Assembly (NCBI RefSeq): GCF_945285465.1
Contig: NZ_CALYQK010000014.1
Span: forward strand, 1-37,921
Direction of reading: 5' to 3'
Length of the DNA stretch: 37,921 bases
Source of the DNA: an uncultured Bartonella sp.
GTDB taxonomy: Bacteria; Pseudomonadota; Alphaproteobacteria; Rhizobiales; Rhizobiaceae
The notes beneath the pieces were generated by a model that was not told the DNA's origin, did not search any database, and worked only from the letters and a program-made list of their open reading frames with translations. Below, piece by piece: positions 19,324 to 29,428 of the stretch. How positions within the stretch are numbered: the stretch's first letter is position 1; the number at the start of each line of letters is the position of its first letter. A program made the translations under genes and the position numbers.

Positions 19324-20031
19324 ATGGAACTTAACGCGATGCCGCAGATTGATCTTGTTATTTTCGATTGTGATGGAGTTCTTGTTGATTCGGAATATCT
19401 GGCGGCTCAAATTGAATCGCAATTATTAAGTGAAGCCGGTTTTGAAATTTCGGCTGAAGAACTTTCCGAACGTTATGCCGGTCTCATCTTTCTTGACGCA
19501 CTTAAAGAAATTGAAAAACAATCGGATATTCCGCTATCAGCAAGCCTTGTTGACCGTGTGCCCGAACTATTTCGCAAACGCATGGAAAATGAACTTTTCA
19601 TTATTGATGGAGCCAGACAAGCGGTAAAAGCTGTGGCAAAATTATACCGTTACTGCATTTGTTCCAATTCGAGAGAAGAAGATATCAAACACATGCTGAC
19701 AATCGTCGGGCTTTATGATCTTTTTGAAAACAGAATTTTTTCTGCACCTGAAGTGGGAACAAAGAAAGTCAAACCGGCGCCCGATGTTTATCTTTATGCC
19801 GCCAAAAAAATGAATGCCCGGCCTGAAAACACTATAGTTATCGAAGATTCGGTTCACGGTGTTCATGGTGCAGTAAAAGCCGGTATGCGTGTTATCGGCT
19901 TTACCGGTGGTTCGCACGCTTATCCCGGTCTTGCCGATGCTTTGATGGAAGCTGGAGCTGAAACAGTTATTTCAAATCATGCCGATTTACCGGCTGTATT
20001 GAAAGCCCTTTGCCAGTGGCAGGATATTTGA
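19324..20031 (+). CDS. HAD-superfamily phosphatase (phosphoglycolate phosphatase-like)
   Basis: A 235-residue haloacid-dehalogenase-type hydrolase. Motif I IFDCDGVLVDSE has the nucleophile and acid/base aspartates, a helical cap follows (about 20-85), motif II is CICSNS, and motifs III and IV are KPAPDVYLYAAKKM and IVIEDSVHGVHGAVKAG. This pattern is typical of subfamily IA sugar-phosphate phosphatases such as phosphoglycolate or 6-phosphogluconate phosphatase. The substrate cannot be told. The ATG at 19324 has no clear ribosome site, and a second in-frame ATG at 19339, closer to the conserved domain, is an equal candidate. Confidence 0.86.
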   Translation: MELNAMPQIDLVIFDCDGVLVDSEYLAAQIESQLLSEAGFEISAEELSERYAGLIFLDALKEIEKQSDIPLSASLVDRVPELFRKRMENELFIIDGARQAVKAVAKLYRYCICSNSREEDIKHMLTIVGLYDLFENRIFSAPEVGTKKVKPAPDVYLYAAKKMNARPENTIVIEDSVHGVHGAVKAGMRVIGFTGGSHAYPGLADALMEAGAETVISNHADLPAVLKALCQWQDI

Positions 20032-20400
20032 AAGCGAACCGAATAAAATCCCCTGCATTTTAACTGTTGATGGCTTTAAAAATTCCATTACAACGAAAAA
20101 TCATCGACCAAACAAACCAGGCAAATAAATCAGACAAACAAAAAGCGTCATTTTCTTTGTCACTGCAATAATCAATAAATAGGAATGTGGCCGGAATTGT
20201 TCTTTTGCCATTCAAAACTACTACGGCTTAAAAACAGCATTTTTGCGCCTGACAACCGGCAATAAAGATTTTTAGTGAAAATATCTCTGTCACGTTCAAA
20301 TGAAAAAACAAGAAACGGAAATATCTATTTTTCCATTCCTTGTCTTACGAATTTTCCGGTGCTCTGTTATCTATCTGTTTGCAGCAAATGTCATATAAAA
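20032..20400. other. Convergent intergenic region, HAD gene and lipoprotein gene
   Basis: The region is AT-rich and has no convincing gene. The frame at 20275-20484 runs into the lipoprotein gene antisense and is not credible. The only structure seen is an imperfect inverted repeat at 20302-20343. Confidence 0.5.
20302..20343 (-). terminator. Possible terminator downstream of the lipoprotein gene
   Basis: Acaagaaacggaaa (about 20308-20321) pairs imperfectly with tttccattccttgt (about 20329-20342), and an A run at 20303-20308 becomes a U tract on the minus strand. The stem has mismatches, so the call is tentative. Confidence 0.35.
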
Positions 20401-20946
20401 TTATTTCTTCTGCTCTCTGTCATAGCCGATAAAAACACGAATATTTTTTGCCGTCGGTTTGGGAAACGAAATTTGGTCGTCTGAAAAGATAAATTGCGTA
20501 GCATCGATACCGTTGTTGATTTGAACAGGATAGTTACGAAGCTTGGAATAAATCACACTATCGCCCTGCATGACTGTTACGCGAATCGGCAGTGACACCG
20601 TACCTTTTTTGAACATAGGCCCCGGCACAACGCGTCCGGCGGCAGCAACTTTCATCGACAAGGTGGTATCTGTCGTGTTACAGGTTCTTGTCACATCCCT
20701 GATTGCTGCTTGATAGATGACTTTAGTTGCATCATTATCACCACCGCGTTCATAGACATTATAAAACGCGGTATCATCACGCATGAAAACGAGCGGGCAA
20801 TATGCGCGCAACTGTGCTTCGGTGATTTGCGGTTCTGGCGGCACATTATCTACTTTTTTACGGATAAAACAGCCCGAAAGCAGTGATGATGAGATTATGA
20901 CAAGGCCAATGCCTAATGAAAAACGATAAATCAGCTTTTTATCCAT
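20401..20946 (-). CDS. Conserved exported lipoprotein, unknown function
   Basis: A 181-residue protein with a type II signal peptide: a basic start (MDKKLIYR), a hydrophobic core and the lipobox LLSGC with the cysteine at about residue 26. The mature part is a small beta-rich domain (RAYCPLVFMRDDTAFYNVYE, VTRTCNTTDTTLSMKVAAAG, VSLPIRVTVMQGDSVIYSK). I recall similar lipoproteins in related Hyphomicrobiales but no known function. The two cysteines in the mature part could form a disulfide. The ribosome site aggaaag lies upstream of the ATG. The gene is divergent from thrC across 193 bases. Confidence 0.8.
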   Translation of the reverse strand: MDKKLIYRFSLGIGLVIISSSLLSGCFIRKKVDNVPPEPQITEAQLRAYCPLVFMRDDTAFYNVYERGGDNDATKVIYQAAIRDVTRTCNTTDTTLSMKVAAAGRVVPGPMFKKGTVSLPIRVTVMQGDSVIYSKLRNYPVQINNGIDATQFIFSDDQISFPKPTAKNIRVFIGYDREQKK

Positions 20947-21139
20947 GAAGTGGACTTTCCTAGAGTGGTAAACCTGTTCTATATCAGCATTTAATTAAAG
21001 TGATTTGTTGTTGTCTCGCGTTTTACAAATTTTGGCAAGTCTGTCTAAAATACAAAACGATTGCTCTGTCGTAAAGACTACAAAATCGCGCACCAAATAT
21101 AAACTTGTCCGCTTGGTTGATAAGCCGAGGAGAATATAA

Positions 21140-22537
21140 ATGAAATATATCAGCACGAGAAATAATGCGCCGATACTCGGCTTTTCCGATACGGTTATGA
21201 CGGGGCTTGCCCGTGATGGTGGACTTTATCTACCGGAAAAATACCCGCATTTTGCGCCCTCTTCCCTAAAAGCATTGCGCGGCAAGTCTTATGCAACGAT
21301 TGCCAAAACCATCCTCTGGCCGTTCGTTGACGCTGAAATCGAGCGCGACGCATTTGACACTATGGTGGATGATGCCTATCGAACCTTTCGTCATCCGGCT
21401 GTCTGTCCACTTGTCCAGACCAATACAAACGAGTTTATTCTGGAACTTTCCCATGGTCCGACATTGGCTTTCAAAGATGTTGCCATGCAACTTCTCGCAC
21501 GATTGATGGATTATATCCTGATCAGGCAGAATAAGCGGGCAACGATTATCGGCGCCACTTCCGGTGACACGGGCGGTGCCGCAATCGGAGCTTTTGCCGG
21601 GCGCGAATGCTGCGATATTTTTATACTTTTTCCTAAAGGGCACGTCTCGCCGGTACAACAGCGGCAAATGACAGGAAACCCCAGTGCTAACGTCTATGCG
21701 CTCGCCATCGAAGGCAATTTCGATGATTGTCAGGCGCTGGTCAAAGCGATGTTTAATGACCATGCATTCCGTGATAGAACTTCACTTTCAGGTGTCAATT
21801 CGATCAACTGGGCACGTATTATGGCGCAGATCGTCTATTACTTTACGGCTGCGATCTCGCTTGGTGCACCCGACAGAGCTGTTTCCTTTAGCGTACCAAC
21901 CGGCAATTTCGGTGATATTTTTGCCGGTTTTGTGGCGTCCCGCATGGGGCTGCCGATAGCCCGACTGGTCATTGCCACTAATGATAACGACATTCTGGTA
22001 CGCACATTGTCGAGCGGTAGCTATCAGATACGTTCGCTCAAACACACAACCTCACCGTCAATGGATATTCAGGTGTCGTCAAATTTTGAACGGCTTTTAT
22101 TTGAAGCCTCAGGCCATGATGCTCTTTTCATTCGCAATGCCATGGAAAGTCTCAAACAGTCGGGCGAATTCCACATCGAAACGGCTTGTCTTGAAAAAAT
22201 TAGAACTTTGTTTTCGGCCGGGTGTTCCAACGAATTGGAAACGGCTAATATGATCAACACGCTTTATCAAGAAAGCAATTATCTTGCCGATCCGCATACA
22301 GCAATTGCCGTGAAAGTTGCGCGCGAACACATGGACGAGAATATACCGATGATTGTGCTGTCCACCGCCCATCCGGCAAAATTTCCTGATGCGGTTGAAG
22401 ATGCCTGCGGGGTCATTCCTGAATTACCCATATGGCTTGATGGACTAATGGATAAAGCGGAACGTTTCAAGACATTGCCAAATGACGAAAAAGCCGTCAA
22501 AAGCTATATTGTCGAAAAATCGCGTGCCTGTCGTTAA
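21140..22537 (+). CDS. thrC: Threonine synthase
   Basis: A 465-residue PLP enzyme that converts O-phosphohomoserine to threonine and phosphate. The N terminus is the usual MKYISTRNNAPILGFSD. The PLP-lysine motif lies in LSHGPTLAFKDVAMQLLARL (the lysine in FKD), and the phosphate-binding segment ATSGDTGGAAIGAFAG follows. Further family motifs are VSPVQQRQMTG, NSINWARIMAQIVYYF and SVPTGNFGDIFAG. The length is normal for the long bacterial/fungal class. A strong gaggag ribosome site precedes the ATG. The M16 peptidase gene follows after 79 bases. Its substrate comes from homoserine kinase, encoded at 29888-30847. Confidence 0.96.
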   Translation: MKYISTRNNAPILGFSDTVMTGLARDGGLYLPEKYPHFAPSSLKALRGKSYATIAKTILWPFVDAEIERDAFDTMVDDAYRTFRHPAVCPLVQTNTNEFILELSHGPTLAFKDVAMQLLARLMDYILIRQNKRATIIGATSGDTGGAAIGAFAGRECCDIFILFPKGHVSPVQQRQMTGNPSANVYALAIEGNFDDCQALVKAMFNDHAFRDRTSLSGVNSINWARIMAQIVYYFTAAISLGAPDRAVSFSVPTGNFGDIFAGFVASRMGLPIARLVIATNDNDILVRTLSSGSYQIRSLKHTTSPSMDIQVSSNFERLLFEASGHDALFIRNAMESLKQSGEFHIETACLEKIRTLFSAGCSNELETANMINTLYQESNYLADPHTAIAVKVAREHMDENIPMIVLSTAHPAKFPDAVEDACGVIPELPIWLDGLMDKAERFKTLPNDEKAVKSYIVEKSRACR

Positions 22538-22616
22538 CCTTGTTCATCATTTCTAAAGACAGAACTGTTGCGATATGATTTTTATTAAAAGTTGTGAATG
22601 AAGGAGTCGCATAAGT

Positions 22617-23894
22617 ATGGGTGTGGACATCAGCCGGCTCGGCAATGGTTTGACCATCGTCACGCATACAATGACGCAAATCGAAAGTGTTTCGCTTGGT
22701 ATCTGGGTAAAATCCGGCTGTCGTAACGAACGTTTCGAGGAACACGGCGTTGCCCATATGCTTGAACATATGGCCTTCAAAGGTACCGAAAACCGCACCG
22801 CATACCAGATTGCTGCAGAAATTGAAGACGTCGGTGGCGAAATCAACGCGGCAACGAGCGTTGAAACAACTGCCTATTATGCACGTGTATTAAAAAATGA
22901 TGTGCCGCTTGCTGTTGATATACTTGCCGATATTATTACTTCGCCAAAATTTGACGAGGCAGAGCTCGAACGTGAAAAACAGGTTGTCTTTCAGGAAATA
23001 GGTGCGGCAAATGATATGCCAGAAGACATCGTTTTTGACCATTTCACCGAAACGGCCTTTCGTCATCAGACCATCGGACGCCCTATTCTGGGGACAGTTC
23101 AATCGGTGCGCGCTTTAACAACTGATAATTTACGTAATTTCATGAATGAACATTATAGTGCCGACCGCATGATTGTGGTTGCCGCTGGTGCTGTTGACCA
23201 CGAGGAATTTGTCAGTGAGGTGGAAAAACGGCTCGGCAGCTATCGCGCCCGTTCTAGCGCACCACTTGCCGATCTTGCCAATTATGTAGGCGGTGACTTC
23301 CGTGAATATCGCAAGCTTAAAGATGCACAGGTAGTGCTTGGCTTTGAAGGCCGCGCCTATCACATGCGCGACTATTATGCATCGCAGATATTGTCAATTA
23401 TCCTCGGTGGCGGCATGTCGTCACGTCTTTTTCAGGAAGTGCGTGAAAAACGTGGCCTGTGCTATTCGATTTACGCTTTTCATTGGGGGTTTTCTGATAT
23501 CGGACTTTTTGGCATTCATGCCGCATCAAGCGAAGGCGGCCTGCATGAGTTGATTCCGGTTGTTCTTGATGAGCTTTATGCTGTCAGCGAACAGATTGGC
23601 CAGTATGAACTGGATCGTGCCCGCGAGCAATATCGTGCCAACCTCATTATGTCACGGGAAAGCCCGTCCAGCCGTGCCGAAATGATAGCGCGACAAATGC
23701 TGCTTTATGGCCGTCCCATACCTTCATCTGAGACAGTGGAACGATTGTCGCTCATTACCGTTGAAAGATTGACGGATCTTGCCAGACGCTTATTTATCGA
23801 CGCAAAACCGACCTTAGCCGCAGTAGGAGCAATTGGACCAATTATGAGTTATGGCAACCTTGTTTCGGCACTATCATCGCGAGCCGCGACATAA
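22617..23894 (+). CDS. M16-family zinc metallopeptidase
   Basis: A 425-residue processing-peptidase-like protein. The inverted zinc motif HMLEH (HxxEH) lies at residues 47-51 (H47, E50, H51), and a downstream glutamate near 125 (KQVVFQEIGA) would be the third ligand. The C-terminal half carries the partner R/Y region (GGGMSSRLFQEVREKRGLCYSIYAF) typical of mitochondrial-processing-peptidase beta-like bacterial proteins. No signal peptide is visible. The ribosome site aaggag precedes the ATG. It lies between thrC and the GNAT gene, in the same direction. The physiological substrate is not known. Confidence 0.93.
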   Translation: MGVDISRLGNGLTIVTHTMTQIESVSLGIWVKSGCRNERFEEHGVAHMLEHMAFKGTENRTAYQIAAEIEDVGGEINAATSVETTAYYARVLKNDVPLAVDILADIITSPKFDEAELEREKQVVFQEIGAANDMPEDIVFDHFTETAFRHQTIGRPILGTVQSVRALTTDNLRNFMNEHYSADRMIVVAAGAVDHEEFVSEVEKRLGSYRARSSAPLADLANYVGGDFREYRKLKDAQVVLGFEGRAYHMRDYYASQILSIILGGGMSSRLFQEVREKRGLCYSIYAFHWGFSDIGLFGIHAASSEGGLHELIPVVLDELYAVSEQIGQYELDRAREQYRANLIMSRESPSSRAEMIARQMLLYGRPIPSSETVERLSLITVERLTDLARRLFIDAKPTLAAVGAIGPIMSYGNLVSALSSRAAT

Positions 23895-23927
23895 CATATA
23901 TTGAGGTTCAGCCAGAAAGGAAATGGC

Positions 23928-24542
23928 ATGTTCAAAATGCCCTTCCGGCGACAGCCGCAAAAATTGCAAGAAAAATTTCGCTTTACCAATTTGAAATCGC
24001 ACCACATTTATCTTAGGTTTCCGGTTCTTGGCGACTATAATGAATGGGCAAAGCTCAGGATAGAAAGCCGTGCATTTCTTGAACCTTGGGAGCCGCTTTG
24101 GCCGGACGATGCCCACACACTTGACCGTTACAAAGAGCATCTGGCCCGTTTTATAGACGGGCGTAACGACGGTGTGCTTTTTGTTTTCTTTGTATTTTCC
24201 AATAAAACCGACAATCTTATCGGCGGAATATGCCTGACGAATATAAAACGAAATGTCTTACAAAGCGGCGAAATCGGCTATTGGTGTGGCGAAAAATATT
24301 CCGGTCGCGGTTTTATGCTTGAGAGTTTGGATCTCGTGATCGATTTTTCTTTTCATGAACTTAATTTGCACAGACTGGAAACGTCGGCTATTCCGACAAA
24401 TCGGCGTTCCATAGCATTATTGGAAAATTGTGGTTTTACCAAAGAAGGGCTGATGCGATCCTGTGTAAAAATTCATGGTCATTGGCAAGACCATTATCTT
24501 TATTCTTTGCTGAGAACCGAAAGACGGCTAAAGTCAGCTTGA
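23928..24542 (+). CDS. GNAT acetyltransferase, RimJ/RimL-like
   Basis: A 204-residue N-acetyltransferase of the RimJ group, which acetylates protein N termini or small amines with acetyl-CoA. The motifs are YLRFPVLGDYNEWAKLR near the N terminus, then NLIGGICLTNIKRNVLQSGE, the acetyl-CoA loop region YWCGEKYSGRGFMLES and HRLETSAIPTNRRSIALLEN followed by CGFTKEGLMRS. The frame is open from 23901 (TTG), but the ATG at 23928 follows an agaaagg ribosome site, so I start there. It is 33 bases after the M16 gene, and the GGDEF-EAL gene follows 12 bases after its stop, so the three are probably one operon. Confidence 0.9.
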   Translation: MFKMPFRRQPQKLQEKFRFTNLKSHHIYLRFPVLGDYNEWAKLRIESRAFLEPWEPLWPDDAHTLDRYKEHLARFIDGRNDGVLFVFFVFSNKTDNLIGGICLTNIKRNVLQSGEIGYWCGEKYSGRGFMLESLDLVIDFSFHELNLHRLETSAIPTNRRSIALLENCGFTKEGLMRSCVKIHGHWQDHYLYSLLRTERRLKSA

Positions 24543-24554
24543 AAGTGAGGCGTT

Positions 24555-27434
24555 GTGAAGACTATAGATAAGACGATTGGCATTTTTGTGTTTTTGATAT
24601 TGGGCATCATCGTTCTTTGTCATTCCGCATTAGCTATCGAACCAATCAAAATTTCTTCACAAGATACCGCTCTTGATCTATCTCGTGCCGTCGAAATACA
24701 CCACATCAAGGGCAATACATTCCAAACGTCAACCGCTGCTGGCCCAGATGGTATTGTGCGACGTATCGAAATGCAGGGCAACGGTGAACGGGCAGAGAGT
24801 GACTGGGCAGTTTTTGCTATAGCTAATCCGACTGACGACCAGATTGATCGTCTCATTGTTACGCCACATTATCGCATGGTCGGCTCCGGACTAATATGGC
24901 CGGATCTCGGTTCGGTGCGCATCCAGTCAATCACCCCCAGCGAAGGCTTTGCTCTGGATCGCCAGTCAAGTCCGGATTCCGATGTTTTCCGTATTACTAT
25001 CAATCCGGGTGCTGTTATCACACTTGTTGCCGAACTCGGTTCACCCAAACTTCCGAAAGTATATTTATGGGAACCTGAGGCCTACAAGGATACAATCAAC
25101 GCCTATACACTCTATCACGGCATATTGCTTGGTATTTCCGGTCTTCTGGCTCTTCTTCTCAGCGTCCTTTTTGTTGTACGCGGCACAAGTCTTTTTCCCG
25201 CCACCGCAGCTGTCGCTTGGGCCGTTCTTGCCTATATCGGCATTGACTTCAATTTTCTGAACAAATTATTTGTTATTTTACCGCAAACCGAACCCATTTG
25301 GCGTGCGGCGACGGAAGTTGCTTTGGCGGCATCGCTGTTTATCTTTTTATTTATCTATCTGCATCTTAACCGCTGGCACTATCATTTCAGCTATGGAGCT
25401 GCCGCATGGATTGTTGCACTGTGCGGCCTTGGTGCTTTTGCCATTTACGACCCTACACGTGCTGCCGGCATTGCCCGTCTGTCCTTCGGTTTGACAGCAC
25501 TGCTCGGAGTGGTACTTATCGGTTATCTTTCCATCCGCGGCTATGACCGCGCCATTATGCTTATTCCGACATGGCTTCTCATCGTTTTCTGGCTCGTCGG
25601 CGCCTATGTTTGTGTCACCGGCAAACTTGACAACGATATTGTGCAGCCTGCTCTTGCCGGTGGCCTGGTATTGATTGTTCTGCTTATTTCTTTCACAGTC
25701 ATGCAACATGCATTCTCGGGCGGATCCTATCATCAGGGGATTTTTTCCGATCTTGAACGACAGGCTCTTGCCGTAATGGGGGCGGGAGATATCGTTTGGG
25801 ACTGGGATGTGCGTCGCGATCGTGTTGTCATTAATCCAGATCTTTCTCTTTATCTCGGTTCGGCCGCAAGTGAATTGAATGGCACCATCCGCAACTGGGT
25901 CAACGCGCTCCATAGTGACGACCGCGACCGGTTCAGGGCAATTCTCGACATGATTCTCGATACACGCAAGGGCCGCCTTGACCAGACTTTGCGTTTGCGT
26001 TCAGGTGACGGGCATTATTGCTGGTTTTCTTTGCGGGCCCGACCAGTGATCGGCTCTGACGGAGAAATTGTTCGTGTTGTCGGCACGCTTGTCAATGTGA
26101 CAGATCACAAAAAGGCCGAAGAACGATTACTTGAAGATTCCGTCCACGATAACCTCACCGGGCTCCCCAACCAACAGCTGTTGCTCGACCGTTTGCAGAC
26201 CTATGTCAATCTTGCCGTTGCTGGCCGACCAATCCGCCCCACGGTATTTGTCATCGATTTTGATGGCTTCCGCAACATCAATTATCAATTCGGCATGTCT
26301 GTCGGCGATTCATTCTTGTTAACCATAGCCCGTCGTCTAAGCCGGCTTATCACCCCTGAAGATACTCTATCGCGCCTTTCGACCGATCGTTTTGCCATCG
26401 TTCTTACCAGCCAGATTGATCCGGCAAAAATCGCCGCATTTGCCGAACTGTTACAACGCACAGTTGCCGCACCCATTTTATTTTCACAGCGCGAAATCAA
26501 ATTATCCGCTTCCATTGGTTTGATTACCTGGACAGAAGGCAATTCAAACGCCGAGGATATGTTGAGTGACGCGGAACTTGCCATGATTCATGCAAAAAAA
26601 GCCGGTGGCAACAAGATTGAGCCCTTCCGGCCAAACTTCCGCACCCTGGGCCTGGAACGCAACAGCATGGGCAATGACATTCGATATGCTCTTCAACGAA
26701 ATGAAATCAAAATCCTGTATCTTCCGGTGCTTGATCTAAACGACGGGCAAATCGTCGGCTTTGAAGCTATGCTTGAATGGCATCACCCGCGCCACGGAAA
26801 TCTTTCGGCTACCGATTTTATAAACGCTGCCGAAAGCGAACATGTTATTATGCCTCTGGCACAATTTGCCATGAACACTGTTATTGACGATCTTGCTCAT
26901 ATTCAAGAGCGTTTTCCAAAGCAATCATTTTTCGTTTCGGCCAATATACCGAGTGCAGAGATGGTTCATCAGGAGCTCGTCAATGAATTGCGTACAATCC
27001 TCATGCGCAATCCCATCAACAAAGGACGCTTGATGATGGAGATGTCGGAAACCATTTTAATCGAAAACCCGGAACAATCGGCAAATCTTCTCGAAAAGAT
27101 CAAAGCATTAGGCATCGGTCTTGCACTTGACAATTTCGGAACCGGCTACTCTTCTCTCGCCTTTTTACTGCGTTATCCCTTTGACATGATAAAACTCGAC
27201 CGCTCACTCATTGAAGTAGACAGTCCAAAAAAACGACTTGTTCTGAAATCAATCATCAACATGGCGCACGATCTTGATTTAAAGGTTATTGCCGAAGGTA
27301 TCGAAAAAGAAAATGAGGCTGTGATGTTGCGTGAAGAAGGCTGTGAATACGTCCAGAGTATCGTATTTACCGAACCTGTCGGTATTGAGGACTTGATAAC
27401 ATTGGTGATGAAGCATCCCAAGGCAACTGCTTAA
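24555..27434 (+). CDS. Membrane PAS-GGDEF-EAL protein with degenerate catalytic motifs
   Basis: A 959-residue protein with these parts in order: a signal peptide (about 1-28), a periplasmic beta-rich domain (to about 180), about seven membrane segments (about 185-385, resembling 7TMR-DISM sensors), a PAS domain (about 400-520), then GGDEF-like (about 530-690) and EAL-like (about 705-950) domains. The GGDEF signature reads STDRF (near 607), so diguanylate cyclase activity is unlikely. The EAL motif is EAM followed by LEW instead of L-R-W, and the paired aspartates of the DDFG loop are DN (ALDNFGTGYSSL). Lysine KLDRS and glutamate IAEGIE remain. It may therefore bind nucleotide or partners rather than turn over c-di-GMP. 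The start is a GTG with gtgagg at 24545-24550. Confidence 0.9.
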   Translation: MKTIDKTIGIFVFLILGIIVLCHSALAIEPIKISSQDTALDLSRAVEIHHIKGNTFQTSTAAGPDGIVRRIEMQGNGERAESDWAVFAIANPTDDQIDRLIVTPHYRMVGSGLIWPDLGSVRIQSITPSEGFALDRQSSPDSDVFRITINPGAVITLVAELGSPKLPKVYLWEPEAYKDTINAYTLYHGILLGISGLLALLLSVLFVVRGTSLFPATAAVAWAVLAYIGIDFNFLNKLFVILPQTEPIWRAATEVALAASLFIFLFIYLHLNRWHYHFSYGAAAWIVALCGLGAFAIYDPTRAAGIARLSFGLTALLGVVLIGYLSIRGYDRAIMLIPTWLLIVFWLVGAYVCVTGKLDNDIVQPALAGGLVLIVLLISFTVMQHAFSGGSYHQGIFSDLERQALAVMGAGDIVWDWDVRRDRVVINPDLSLYLGSAASELNGTIRNWVNALHSDDRDRFRAILDMILDTRKGRLDQTLRLRSGDGHYCWFSLRARPVIGSDGEIVRVVGTLVNVTDHKKAEERLLEDSVHDNLTGLPNQQLLLDRLQTYVNLAVAGRPIRPTVFVIDFDGFRNINYQFGMSVGDSFLLTIARRLSRLITPEDTLSRLSTDRFAIVLTSQIDPAKIAAFAELLQRTVAAPILFSQREIKLSASIGLITWTEGNSNAEDMLSDAELAMIHAKKAGGNKIEPFRPNFRTLGLERNSMGNDIRYALQRNEIKILYLPVLDLNDGQIVGFEAMLEWHHPRHGNLSATDFINAAESEHVIMPLAQFAMNTVIDDLAHIQERFPKQSFFVSANIPSAEMVHQELVNELRTILMRNPINKGRLMMEMSETILIENPEQSANLLEKIKALGIGLALDNFGTGYSSLAFLLRYPFDMIKLDRSLIEVDSPKKRLVLKSIINMAHDLDLKVIAEGIEKENEAVMLREEGCEYVQSIVFTEPVGIEDLITLVMKHPKATA

Positions 27435-27916
27435 ACAAAAATATTGGCGTGGCTGAAAATACCATTTTATCTTTTTGAAAAGTCTTTGCTGAGCCGGACT
27501 ACTCCTTTATAAGGTGTTTGCTTTTGCCTTTGTTGATAAATTTAGGGTGCTGATAAATTTATGGTTATGCGTTGAAGAATACTGTAACCATCCAACGAGA
27601 AAGGAGAGTTGGTGCCACCTCTTCGCCATATCATTCTAACTGGCGGCAAAAAACGATAATTGCATGAAACGCGATGGGCCAATTGTCGGCGATAACGCAT
27701 TGACAGCAAAACCATGCGTTCCGTTTATTGCCTTTTTGATACTTTTTACTTAGGATATTTTGTTAAAGCAAAACTGTTTCAAAAGTGTTTTAAAAAAATG
27801 AAAAGCACTACCAGAATATTGTCCGCTCAAGCTTGTCCAACACTTAATGCTGCAAATTTCGTCCCATCGGCGCCGATCAATCCAGCTTTCCACCGGCACC
27901 GCCTCTGACATATAAC
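27435..27916. other. Convergent intergenic region after the GGDEF-EAL gene
   Basis: There is no convincing gene in 482 bases. A 64-residue plus-strand frame (27714-27908) has no recognisable content. On the minus strand, just beyond the yqgE stop, about 27840-27895 can be read as WKAGLIGADGTKFAALSVG and ends in a stop. This might be the tail of a lost gene, but it is too short to judge. No clear terminator hairpin was found for either neighbour. Confidence 0.4.
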
Positions 27917-28519
27917 TCATGCATGACCGGCCTCGCTCACCAGAAAAGCCGGATTAATGCCAATTCTATGCAAGCTGTTTTCATATTGATGATCAATATC
28001 TTCAGCAAAGATGAAATCTGCATCAATCGGGCTTGTTAACCAACCATTATTGGCAATTTCCGACTCCAGCTGCCCTGCCCCCCAACCGGCGTAACCAAGC
28101 GCAATAATTGCACGCTGTGGCCCTTGTCCTACGCTCATCGCTTTTAGAACATCCATCGTCGAGGTCAAGCAAACTTCGTTGGCAACGGCAACTGTTGTAC
28201 TGCAGGAATAATCGTCGCTATGAAGGACAAAACCACGTGAACGTTCGACCGGCCCACCATTTCGGACAGGAAAAAGTTTTATCGGCTTTGGTAAATGGAT
28301 CGCTTGTCGCGCATTGATAATGCCGAGTTGCACCAAAAGATCGGGAAAATTCATATTTTGGCGCCGGTTTAAAATGAGCCCCATAGCCCCTTCATCTGAA
28401 TGAGCACAGACATAAATAATCGACCGCGCAAAACGCTCGTCGGCCATTGTCGGCATTGCAATCAACAAATGACCATTGAGAAAGCCATTTCGATTTTTCA
28501 TTGTTGTAATTTCATCCAT
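27917..28519 (-). CDS. YqgE/AlgH family protein
   Basis: A 200-residue YqgE/AlgH protein, a conserved family of uncertain function sometimes linked to transcription of exopolysaccharide genes. The family marks are [55 protein letters not shown] and [20 protein letters not shown] followed by W. The frame extends upstream to 28687, but family members begin only a few residues before [10 protein letters not shown], so I take the ATG at 28519. The ATG at 28501 is the alternative, and neither has a strong ribosome site. It is divergent from the DsbD-like gene, and the two promoters must share the 81 bases between them. Confidence 0.9.
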   Translation of the reverse strand: MDEITTMKNRNGFLNGHLLIAMPTMADERFARSIIYVCAHSDEGAMGLILNRRQNMNFPDLLVQLGIINARQAIHLPKPIKLFPVRNGGPVERSRGFVLHSDDYSCSTTVAVANEVCLTSTMDVLKAMSVGQGPQRAIIALGYAGWGAGQLESEIANNGWLTSPIDADFIFAEDIDHQYENSLHRIGINPAFLVSEAGHA

Positions 28520-28600
28520 TATTTGAGAATAATCTTGTATACTAAACTTGCAAGGGAAAAGTGTTTTTTCCCCAACCTCTAAAACAAAAATCGGTACACG

Positions 28601-29425
28601 ATGGATTCTAAAACTTTGCGACAAATTCTTACCTTGATATGTGTTTTTTTGGGGGTGCTCTTTCTTGCCAGACAGGCTCCGGCGCAAAGTTTAAAGCCGG
28701 AAAAATTGATAACAACCACTTGGCGTAATTCTGAAGGCGGACGTATTCGCATCAGCCTTCAACCGACATGGCAAAATGGGCGCCGTGAAGGTCTGATTGA
28801 AGTCATGCTGAAGCCGAACTGGAAAACTTATTGGCAAAACCCCGGCAGTTCGGGCATGGCTCCGACATTCCGGTTTGATCAGAATATCCGCTACCGGATT
28901 TTGTATCCTGTACCGCAATTATTTGAAGATGGCAGCGATTGGTCAATTGGTTATAAAGACAGTGTCAGCCTGCCCTTTGTGGTCGAAAAAAATGACGAAG
29001 AAATGAAATTAACCGGCCATTTGACAATTGGTTTGTGTCGGAACATTTGCATTCCTGTCGATGTTGATTTCGATTTTTCTGATGCGAAGGGTAAACTTCT
29101 CGCGCCGATTTCATTGCTTAGCCTTGCCAAAGATAAATTACCGGAAAAGCAGCCGCCCGATAGCTCCATCCGGACAACAATCGATGGCGATAATCTGGTG
29201 TTTATTATAACCCATCCGGAAAAAAGCAACATAACTGCTCTTTATGTTGACGGTGGCAAAACCGAGATAAGCCCGATGAAAATCATCGATAAAACGGAAA
29301 ATAAAACGGTTTTTAAGGGAAAAATCGTCGCTGCCAAAGAAATGACGCCCCTTAAAATCAATTATATTGTCGAAGCAAAACCGGTTTCCTTTTCCGGATT
29401 TGTGACTTGCGTAACTAGTCACTGA
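28601..29425 (+). CDS. Exported DsbD N-terminal-domain-like protein
   Basis: A 274-residue protein with a signal peptide (residues 1-28, ending RQAPAQS) and a domain like the periplasmic N-terminal part of thiol:disulfide interchange protein Dsb[17 protein letters not shown], then [16 protein letters not shown] and the cysteine pair in [11 protein letters not shown] (C-x3-C). It lacks the membrane and thioredoxin domains of full DsbD, so it is a stand-alone periplasmic protein that may receive electrons or chaperone metal or heme-protein thiols. It ends three bases before the convergent rnhA stop, so the two genes meet tail to tail without room for a separate terminator. Confidence 0.82.
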   Translation: MDSKTLRQILTLICVFLGVLFLARQAPAQSLKPEKLITTTWRNSEGGRIRISLQPTWQNGRREGLIEVMLKPNWKTYWQNPGSSGMAPTFRFDQNIRYRILYPVPQLFEDGSDWSIGYKDSVSLPFVVEKNDEEMKLTGHLTIGLCRNICIPVDVDFDFSDAKGKLLAPISLLSLAKDKLPEKQPPDSSIRTTIDGDNLVFIITHPEKSNITALYVDGGKTEISPMKIIDKTENKTVFKGKIVAAKEMTPLKINYIVEAKPVSFSGFVTCVTSH

Positions 29426-29428
29426 TTT

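Noticed and set aside
27714..27908. 64-residue frame between the GGDEF-EAL gene and yqgE
   Set aside because: No ribosome site, no recognisable content and poor composition.
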